The position numbers were made by a program, and so were the translations under genes. Under the pieces are notes generated by a model. It had not been told where the DNA came from. It did no database searches and worked only from the letters and a program-made list of their open reading frames with translations. From Bog-473 sp964457065 (GTDB taxonomy: Bacteria > Actinomycetota > Acidimicrobiia > Acidimicrobiales > RAAP-2), in contig CAYWDQ010000141.1 of assembly GCA_964457065.1 (NCBI GenBank), positions 1 through 7,756 on the forward strand: DNA of 7,756 bases, in the 5' to 3' direction. Each line of letters begins with the position of its first letter. The stretch's first letter is position 1. Of this stretch, positions 1 through 5,398 are shown one piece after another.

Positions 1-283
1 GGTCGATCAGAGCTTCGTCCGCGACATCAATGAGGATCCGGTGAAGTCGGCCATCGTGTCCGCGGTGGTGGCTCTGTCGCGGGCGATCGGCTCCACCACT
101 GTCGTGGAGGGTGTCGAGACCCTGCCGGAGCTCGAGCAGCTCCAAGCGCTGGGTTGTGACCTCGCGCAGGGGTTCTACTTCTCCCGGCCGCTCCCGGCTG
201 CCGCGTTCGACGAGCTGCTGCGGGCCGGCCAGGGCACGCCGAGCGACCTGGACGAGAGCCGTGGGGGAGTGGTGACCCGCTAG
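1..283 (+). CDS. C-terminal end of an EAL-domain (c-di-GMP phosphodiesterase-type) protein, 5' partial
   Basis: The reading frame enters from the left edge (first full codon at base 2) and stops at TAG 281-283, giving 93 visible residues that begin VDQSFV. This is the last third of an EAL domain: the Asp of the KID/KVD strand, then VVEGVET (general-base Glu region of the family), then GCDLAQGFYFSRPL with the conserved Gln. By family knowledge such domains hydrolyse cyclic di-GMP to pGpG. The rest of the protein, and any GGDEF or sensor part, lies outside the window. It aligns without gaps to residues 816-888 of the next gene (about 73% identity by my count, including a 17-residue identical run), so it is probably a similar membrane GGDEF-EAL protein. 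The last 20 residues differ between the two. Codons for identical residues often differ, which points to an old duplication. Confidence 0.92.
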   Translation, partial: VDQSFVRDINEDPVKSAIVSAVVALSRAIGSTTVVEGVETLPELEQLQALGCDLAQGFYFSRPLPAAAFDELLRAGQGTPSDLDESRGGVVTR

Positions 284-327
284 GTCGGCGCCGACGCCGT
301 GGATCTCGCGCCAGGCTGCTGCCGACC
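283..327 (+). terminator. Inverted repeats just after the first EAL gene, possible weak terminator
   Basis: A perfect 12-bp palindrome, GTCGGCGCCGAC, occupies 284-295 directly after the stop codon. GGTCGGC at 283-289 can also pair with GCCGACC at 321-327, and GGCGC 288-292 with GCGCC 308-312. There is no T tract, so this is not a classical intrinsic terminator. The placement suggests 3'-end folding, but in GC-rich DNA such pairings also arise by chance. Confidence 0.25.
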
Positions 328-389
328 GCCCGCCAACCGCAACCGGACTGCAACCGCCCGCCAACAATTCCTGGTCACGCGGGCAACCG
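325..389. promoter_or_regulatory. Direct repeats phased at 11 bp (candidate response-regulator site)
   Basis: CAAC occurs at 340, 351, 362 and 384, an exact 11-bp register with one unit (373) missing. Three of the units share the longer word GCAACCG (339-345, 350-356, 383-389). A separate 13-bp perfect direct repeat, ACCGCCCGCCAAC, lies at 325-337 and 353-365. Direct repeats of about 6-7 bp on an 11-bp pitch are the usual geometry of OmpR/PhoB-family response regulator sites. No specific regulator can be named from the sequence. The cluster ends about 57 bp before the putative -35 at 446. Confidence 0.4.
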
Positions 390-402
390 GTAGGGCTGGA
401 CG

Positions 403-425
403 GGGCAATTAGGGCCGAATTGCCC
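403..425. repeat. 8-bp perfect inverted repeat, possible operator
   Basis: GGGCAATT (403-410) and AATTGCCC (418-425) form a perfect 8-bp inverted repeat around a 7-base spacer. The repeat is richer in A/T than its surroundings. It lies about 120 bp after the upstream stop and about 20 bp before the putative -35 box, and no T run follows, so an operator is more plausible than a terminator. The repeat itself is plainly there; its function is inferred. Confidence 0.4.
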
Positions 426-445
426 ATGGGGTAGGCAAAAAGTCA

Positions 446-474
446 TTGAAGTCACAAAACGGCGGTGTTACCTT
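446..474 (+). promoter_or_regulatory. Putative promoter for the short ORF and GGDEF-EAL gene
   Basis: TTGAAG at 446-451 resembles a -35 box (4 of 6 to TTGACA). After a 17-bp spacer, TACCTT at 469-474 is a weak -10 (3 of 6 to TATAAT). The surrounding 431-475 stretch is the most A/T-rich part of the intergenic region. Transcription would start near 481 and give a short leader before the ATG at 507. In that leader TTCCC 473-477 (only partly transcribed if the start is at 481) could pair with GGGAA 500-504 over the ribosome site. The match is weak and I saw no better promoter nearer to 797. Confidence 0.3.
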
Positions 475-506
475 CCCAACCGGAGGCAGTTCGGGCGAGG
501 GGAAAC

Positions 507-683
507 ATGGGAGCTCCGCTGCGGCATGTCCGTATTTTCGCAGGTCGTCGGCCTATTCGGTGGGGTGGTGCCGCCGTCTTCGCCGGTCTCGCGGAGCTCG
601 TCACGTCGTTGTTCGCGCTCCCCGCGCCGGCGCAGGCCGGGCTGCTCGGGTGCGGTCCGCGGCCACGAACGCCATCCCGATGA
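507..683 (+). CDS. Short hypothetical ORF with signal-peptide-like N-terminus
   Basis: An ATG at 507 follows AGGGG (498-502) by four bases, and the frame runs 58 codons to TGA 681-683. The N-terminus is basic (about residues 6-18), followed by a hydrophobic stretch and then ALPAPAQA at about 37-44, an A-x-A pattern like a Sec signal peptidase site. Only about 14 residues follow, rich in Pro and Arg. Third positions are G/C-rich from about codon 22 to codon 50 but not before or after. The ORF could be a small exported peptide, or the start of a longer gene broken by a frameshift: another frame stays open to 771 and ends in an acidic/basic pentapeptide-repeat tail. A minus-strand ORF overlaps its 3' part and competes with it. 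I do not recognise the product. Confidence 0.3.
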   Translation: MGAPLRHVRIFAGRRPIRWGGAAVFAGLAELVTSLFALPAPAQAGLLGCGPRPRTPSR

Positions 684-703
684 CGGTGAGCCAGCGGCTG
701 AGC

Positions 704-763
704 CGGACCGGGTCCACCCGGAACGGCTCGACATGGAACGGGTCCACCTGGAACTGACCGGCT
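704..763. repeat. Degenerate 15-bp tandem repeat, four units
   Basis: Four consecutive 15-bp units run 704-718, 719-733, 734-748 and 749-763, each starting C/T-GGA-A/C-C. Units 1 and 3 are nearly identical, unit 2 is moderately diverged, and unit 4 matches only in its first part. Because 15 is a multiple of three, the repeat reads as pentapeptides: on the plus strand PDRVH, PERLD, MERVH, LELTG (frame open to TGA 769-771); on the minus strand VDPFH, VEPFR, VDPVR. The array ends about 30 bp before the GTG start of the GGDEF-EAL gene and might be coding, vestigial or regulatory. Confidence 0.5.
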
Positions 764-796
764 CGCGGTGATGGCGCGAGGGGAACGGAGCACGAC

Positions 797-3523
797 GTGA
801 ACCTTCCGAAGTCGACACGCATCGTGGTGGCGTCGTGGGCTGCCGCCGGACTGGTGGTGGGCGCCCTCTCGCTGGCCCGCGTGATCTCCTCGGCCCCCCC
901 GTCTGCCACGGAGATCGTGTTCGCGGCCGTGTTCGGAGCTTTGATGGCGGCCAGCTGGGTCTGGCCCGTCACCCGCTACACCGACGGGCAGTCGGACGGC
1001 GTCGTCCTCGACGAGGGCTTCTTCGTGCTTCTCGTGCTCCTCGTCCCGTCGGTCATGACCGTGCTCGTGTTCGCCGTCGCGGCGGTGTGCGCACAGGCGG
1101 TGAAGCGCCGTCCCTTCGTGAACTCCGCGTTCGACGTCGGTCGGGTCGTCACTTCGGCCGGTGTCGGCGCACTCGTCTTCGTCCTGTTGGGCGGTGCCTA
1201 TGCGCCCGTGGGGTACGCCAAGGTCGGTGCCGCGCTCGCCGGTGCGGTGTGCTACCTGGTCGTGGGCACGTGTGCCACGGTCACGATCATGTCGACCCTC
1301 GGCACGCCGTGGCGCCACACCGCCTTCGGCGGCATCAAGGGCAAATTGCTCGTGACCGTGGGCGGTGTCGCGATCGCCGTGCCCGCTGCGCTGCTGCTGG
1401 CCGACCAGCCCAGGTACCTGCCGGTGGCGGTGCTCCCCCTCCTGATCCTGCGCTACCTGGGCACTGGGCACTTCTCTGCCCGCCACGACCGGTCCCGGCT
1501 CCGGAGCCTCTTCGACGCGACGCTCGACGTCAACCGCTCGATGGGGACCGAGGAGACCAAGGCCGCGGTGCTGGCCGCCGCGGGCTCGTTGCTCCGGTCC
1601 CCGAATGCCACGCTGACGCCCGAGCGGCCCGCCGTCGACGGCCTCGCCGCGCCGATGACGCTGGCGGACCGGACCCTCTGGCTGGGCGTGTCCGGCCGAA
1701 GCCGCACCGAGCCCTTCGACGACGCCGACCAGTCGCTGCTCGAAGCGCTCGCGTCCGTGGGCGCCGTCGCCCTGGCCAATGCCGATCTTTACGGCGAGGT
1801 GCAGCAGCAGAAGGAAGAGCTCTCGGTGATCACCAGCAGCCTGGGCGATGGCGTCTGCGCCATCAGCGAGACGGGCGAGATCACCTTCATGAACTCGGCT
1901 GGTGCGAGCATGCTCGGCTGGTACGCCCTCCCTGCCGCCTGCCACGGCCCGGTGATCCCCGACGTGGAGACGCCCGGCTTCCTGCTCGAGCCGGCCATGC
2001 GTGCCATGGCCCTGCGCCGCAACGTCACCAGCTACGACACCCGGTTCGACCGGTTGGACGGCTCGCGCTTCCCCGTGACCATGACGGCCTCGCCCGTGGT
2101 GGGCTCCTCGTCACCCGCCGGTGCAGTCATCGTGTTCCGTGACACGTCCGAGCGCAAGGCGTTCGAGGAGCAGCTGGCGCGCCACGCGTTCCAGGACGCG
2201 CTGACGGGCCTGGCCAACCGCCGGCTGCTGCTCGACCACCTCGACCACGCACTCTTGCAGTCCGAGCGCACCGGCAACCAGGTCGCGGTCCTCTTCTGTG
2301 ACATCGACCGCTTCAAGGTGGTCAACGACAACCTCGGCCACCAAGTCGGCGACGAGCTGCTGCGGGTCGTCGCCGACCGTCTCCGCCGTGCCGTCCGCCC
2401 CGGCGACACGCTCTCACGCTACGGCGGTGACGAGTTCGTCATCCTCCTCGAGGGCGTGACGTCCGCCGACGACGCCGGTGAGGTCGCCACCGCCGTGCTC
2501 GAGGCGCTGCACGATCCCGTGACGCTCAGCGGGGGGCACGAGGTGGTCGCCACCATGAGCATCGGGGGGGCGCTCAGCGAGTCCGGCAGGTCCCGCGACG
2601 ACCTGTTGCACGACGCCGACGTCGCCATGTACCGGGCCAAGGAGCGCGGCCGGGGAGGACAGTTCGCGCTCTTCGACGTCGACGGGACGGAGGTGCGGTC
2701 CCGGGCGCTACTGAACCTCGACACTGCGCTGCACCACGTCGTCGAGCGCGGCGAGGTCGAGGTCCACTACCAGCCCCTCGTCTCCCTGGCCGACCGCCGC
2801 ATCGTCGGCGCCGAGACGCTGGTGCGGTGGAACCACCCCGACCACGGGGTCCTGCTGCCGGCGCAGTTCATCCAGCTCGCCGAGGACAACGGCACCATCC
2901 TGCCCATCGGGCGCCTGGTGCTCGAGCAGGCCTGCCGGCAGGCGAAGACGTGGCACCAGGAGTTCGGTGTGACGCTGCAGGTCGGTGTCAACCTGTCGGC
3001 ACGCCAGTTCCGGCAGGCGAGCCTCGTCGACGACGTGGCCGCCGTGCTCCGGGCCACCGGCCTGGAGCCCTCGCAGCTCTGCCTCGAGATCAAGGAGAGC
3101 CTGGCCATGGACGACGTGGAGCTGACCTCCACCATCTGGACCAGGCTCCACACCCTCGGTGTCCGGGTGGCCATCGACGACTTCGGGACGGGGCACTCCT
3201 CGCTCGGGTACCTGGCCCGGTTCCCGATCGACGTCGTCAAGATCGACCAGAGCTTCGTGCAGGGCGTCGAACAGGACCCGGTCAAGTCGGCCATCGTCTC
3301 GGCCGTGGTGGCGCTCTCCCGGGCCGTCGGCTCGACGACGGTGGTCGAGGGGGTGGAGACGGCGGCGCAGCTCGAGGAGATCCTGGGCCTCGGGTGCGAC
3401 GTTGCCCAGGGTTACTACTTCTCCCGACCGTTGACGGCCGGTGCGTTCGGCAAGCTGCTGACGGCGCAGGCCAAGCGGGTGACGCCGCCCGTCGGCAGCG
3501 TTCGCTGGGCGCGCACCGGGTAG
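797..3523 (+). CDS. Membrane GAF-like/PAS/GGDEF/EAL protein, bifunctional c-di-GMP enzyme
   Basis: A 908-residue protein starting at GTG 797, with GGAG at 787-790 six bases upstream; the same frame is closed by a stop at 755-757. Residues 8-222 hold about six or seven hydrophobic helices with no large periplasmic loop. This looks like an integral-membrane sensor that I cannot assign to a named MASE type. Residues about 235-335 look like a degenerate GAF domain and about 341-455 like PAS/PAC (ends VFRDTSERKAFEEQL). GGDEF spans about 460-625: FCDIDRF (metal Asp502), intact RYGGDEF (543-547) and an intact RxxD inhibitory site, RPGD 534-537, so diguanylate cyclase activity with product inhibition is expected. 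EAL spans about 635-890: the signature reads ETL (673-675) instead of EAL, but Asn732, Glu764, Asp794-Asp795, Lys815, Glu851 and Gln871 are present, so phosphodiesterase activity is plausible. Which activity dominates cannot be read from sequence. It is a tandem paralogue of the partial gene at the left edge. Confidence 0.95.
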   Translation: MNLPKSTRIVVASWAAAGLVVGALSLARVISSAPPSATEIVFAAVFGALMAASWVWPVTRYTDGQSDGVVLDEGFFVLLVLLVPSVMTVLVFAVAAVCAQAVKRRPFVNSAFDVGRVVTSAGVGALVFVLLGGAYAPVGYAKVGAALAGAVCYLVVGTCATVTIMSTLGTPWRHTAFGGIKGKLLVTVGGVAIAVPAALLLADQPRYLPVAVLPLLILRYLGTGHFSARHDRSRLRSLFDATLDVNRSMGTEETKAAVLAAAGSLLRSPNATLTPERPAVDGLAAPMTLADRTLWLGVSGRSRTEPFDDADQSLLEALASVGAVALANADLYGEVQQQKEELSVITSSLGDGVCAISETGEITFMNSAGASMLGWYALPAACHGPVIPDVETPGFLLEPAMRAMALRRNVTSYDTRFDRLDGSRFPVTMTASPVVGSSSPAGAVIVFRDTSERKAFEEQLARHAFQDALTGLANRRLLLDHLDHALLQSERTGNQVAVLFCDIDRFKVVNDNLGHQVGDELLRVVADRLRRAVRPGDTLSRYGGDEFVILLEGVTSADDAGEVATAVLEALHDPVTLSGGHEVVATMSIGGALSESGRSRDDLLHDADVAMYRAKERGRGGQFALFDVDGTEVRSRALLNLDTALHHVVERGEVEVHYQPLVSLADRRIVGAETLVRWNHPDHGVLLPAQFIQLAEDNGTILPIGRLVLEQACRQAKTWHQEFGVTLQVGVNLSARQFRQASLVDDVAAVLRATGLEPSQLCLEIKESLAMDDVELTSTIWTRLHTLGVRVAIDDFGTGHSSLGYLARFPIDVVKIDQSFVQGVEQDPVKSAIVSAVVALSRAVGSTTVVEGVETAAQLEEILGLGCDVAQGYYFSRPLTAGAFGKLLTAQAKRVTPPVGSVRWARTG

Positions 3524-3525
3524 TC

Positions 3526-3567
3526 GCGGCGTGCCCGCTCCGGAGCGCCTCGCCCTGCGAGCGCCGC
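3526..3567. terminator. Nested inverted repeats in convergent gap, possible bidirectional terminator
   Basis: The 44 bases between the two convergent stop codons contain GCGGCG (3526-3531) pairing with CGCCGC (3562-3567). Inside them lie a palindrome, GCTCCGGAGC (3537-3546), and the partly alternative pairing GCGCCTCG with CGAGCGC (3545-3552 and 3559-3564, one bulge). No T tract is present on either strand. The position between convergent genes favours a role in ending transcription, but the evidence is only the pairing. Confidence 0.35.
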
Positions 3568-5388
3568 TCAGCTGACGGCGGCGCCGTCGCGCTCGCCGTG
3601 GAGTGCGGCGTGGAGGAGCGGCACGACCTCGTGCCAGTCTCCGACGATGCCCAGGTCGCACTGGGTGAAGACCGGTGCGCCGGGGTCGGTGTTGACGGCC
3701 AGGATGGTCCCGGCGGCTCGGGTGCCCACCATGTGGTTGAACTTCCCGCTCAGGCCCAGCGCGACATACAGGCGGGGTGCGATGGAGCGACCGGTCAGGC
3801 CGATCTGGCGGGCGCGTGGCATCCAACCACGGTCCGTCACCTTCCGGGTGGCGGCAAGCTCCGCGCCCAGGAGCGCGGCGAGCGGGATCAACTGCCCGTA
3901 CTCCTCGGGGCTGACCCCCGCACCCACGCCGATCACGACGTCGGCCCGGGCCAGCGTCTCGACGTCGTCGTCGCGGCGCTCGCCGAGCACCTTGACGCGG
4001 CCCCTCGTCCCCACCGGGTGCGCCACCGTGGCCGCCTCGTGTGGTCGAGCCGCCGGCGCGGGGAGGACGCCCGGCCGCACGGTGACCATCTGCGTGGCGC
4101 TGCGGCTGGTGATGTCGGCCACCAGCGCGCCGGCGAACGCGGGCTTGGCCGCCACCAGCCTCCCGTCGCGCACCGACAGCGCGATCGCGTCCCCGACCAG
4201 CCCGCAGCCCGTGGCGGCCGCGGCGCGGCCGGCCACCTCCCGGCCGAAGGCCGTGCTGGGCGCGAGCACCGCCCAGGGGGCCGTCGCGTGGACGTAGGCG
4301 ACGACGGCGTCGGCGACGTCCTCGGCGACGCCCGACCCGGCCAGCATGACGACGCGGTCCGCGCCGCAGTCGGCCCACGAGTCCGTCCCGGTGTCGCCCG
4401 GGCACAGGGCGTGGACCTCTGCGCCGATGTCGCGACCGAGACGTGCGGCGCCACCGAGCAGCTCGCGCGCCACCTCGGGGCGACCCGGTTCCACGAGCAC
4501 GGTCACGGCGCGGGGGGCGGGAGCCCCGCGCTCCCCGGCACCGTCCGCGTCGGCAGCGGACGGGGACGCGGGCGCCGACCGCGGCGCGCCGCGGTCCAGC
4601 GCGCCCAGCCCACCGAGCTCGCGCACGGCAGCCTGCACCTGGTGCTCGATCGTCCCCCGCAGGACGCGGTGCGCGCGCGGGTGCTCCATGGGCCGCGCCG
4701 CGCCGACGACGGTGGGGCTCCCCGCCGCACCCCAGGGGCCCGAGCCCAGCTCGCCCGCCGACATCCGCGTGATGCGGTCCGGGGCGACGGCCGCCCGCCC
4801 TTCGGGGTCCACCTTGCAGGGGTCGCACAGGCGCTCGGCCACCGACAGGACGGCCGGCAGCGCGATCTCGACCTCCTGGGTCCCGTCGTCGTGCTCGAGC
4901 TCGAGGCGCATGCAGCGGCCGAGGTCTTCGAGCCGTCGCACCCCGCTCCCGAACGCGAGATCGAGCAGCTCGGCCACCTCGGGGCCCACCTGCCCCGTCT
5001 CGCCGTCGATGGAGTTGCGGCCGAGCAGGACGAGGTCGAAGGGGCCGGCAGCCCGGACCGCTGCCGCCAGGGCCCGGGCGGTCGCCAGCGTGTCGGAGCC
5101 CTCGAAGGCCGGGTCGCAGAGGTGCAGCCCGGCGTCGGCCCCCCAGGACACCGCTTCGCGCAGCACGTCCTCCGCGCTCGGGGGACCGAGCGTGACGACG
5201 GTGCAGGTGCCTCCGGTGGCGCGGGCCAGCGTCACCCCCTGGGCGACGGCGCGGCGGCAGTACGGGTTCATCTCGACGTCCACCCCGCGGCGCACGAGCC
5301 GGCCGCCCTCGAGTCGCAGCGACTCGGCGAGCGGGACCTGCTTGACGAGCGCGGCGATCCGGAGCGGGTCCCCGGCCGACCGCGTCAC
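3568..5388 (-). CDS. Fused electron transfer flavoprotein, beta-alpha single polypeptide
   Basis: A 606-residue protein from GTG 5388 to TGA 3570-3568. ETFs normally are two chains: beta (about 250 residues, binds AMP) and alpha (about 310, binds FAD), carrying electrons from flavin dehydrogenases to ETF-quinone oxidoreductase. Residues about 9-255 are beta: ALVKQVP, MNPYCRRAVAQG, GRNSIDGETGQVGPE (123-137) and the family signature region ending EIALPAVLSV (174-183). An Ala/Pro/Gly/Ser-rich linker spans about 258-293. Residues about 294-600 are alpha, with the C-terminal FAD domain: GAGVSPEEYGQLIPLA (489-504), ATRKVTDRGW (513-522), IGLTGRSIAP (529-538), LGLSGKFNH (544-552), NTDPGAPVF (566-574), GIVGDW (580-585). 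Oddities are CDPC (188-191) where the dehydrogenase-docking loop is usual, and Leu531 where Gln is usual before Thr532. The start lies 10 bases after the MFS stop with no clear ribosome site, suggesting cotranscription and translational coupling. No upstream in-frame start is close by. Confidence 0.93.
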   Translation of the reverse strand: MTRSAGDPLRIAALVKQVPLAESLRLEGGRLVRRGVDVEMNPYCRRAVAQGVTLARATGGTCTVVTLGPPSAEDVLREAVSWGADAGLHLCDPAFEGSDTLATARALAAAVRAAGPFDLVLLGRNSIDGETGQVGPEVAELLDLAFGSGVRRLEDLGRCMRLELEHDDGTQEVEIALPAVLSVAERLCDPCKVDPEGRAAVAPDRITRMSAGELGSGPWGAAGSPTVVGAARPMEHPRAHRVLRGTIEHQVQAAVRELGGLGALDRGAPRSAPASPSAADADGAGERGAPAPRAVTVLVEPGRPEVARELLGGAARLGRDIGAEVHALCPGDTGTDSWADCGADRVVMLAGSGVAEDVADAVVAYVHATAPWAVLAPSTAFGREVAGRAAAATGCGLVGDAIALSVRDGRLVAAKPAFAGALVADITSRSATQMVTVRPGVLPAPAARPHEAATVAHPVGTRGRVKVLGERRDDDVETLARADVVIGVGAGVSPEEYGQLIPLAALLGAELAATRKVTDRGWMPRARQIGLTGRSIAPRLYVALGLSGKFNHMVGTRAAGTILAVNTDPGAPVFTQCDLGIVGDWHEVVPLLHAALHGERDGAAVS

Positions 5389-5398
5389 CGGCCCGGGC

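Noticed and set aside
704..763. Tandem repeat as a CRISPR-like array
   Set aside because: Units are 15 bp with no spacers, degenerate, and have no cas genes nearby.
400..797. Cyclic di-GMP riboswitch upstream of the GGDEF-EAL gene
   Set aside because: Looked for because of the gene's function, but the conserved GEMM-I segments and tetraloop-receptor pattern are not visible. A covariance-model search would settle it.
452..1945. Minus-strand open frame of about 497 codons opposite the intergenic region and the start of the GGDEF-EAL gene
   Set aside because: Its composition is His/Arg/Gly/Glu-rich with no motif, and most of it mirrors well-supported coding sequence on the plus strand.
2564..2570. 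Run of seven G in the GGDEF domain as a possible frameshift or slippage site
   Set aside because: The frame reads correctly through it (SIGGAL) into a normal rest of GGDEF and EAL, so nothing is broken.
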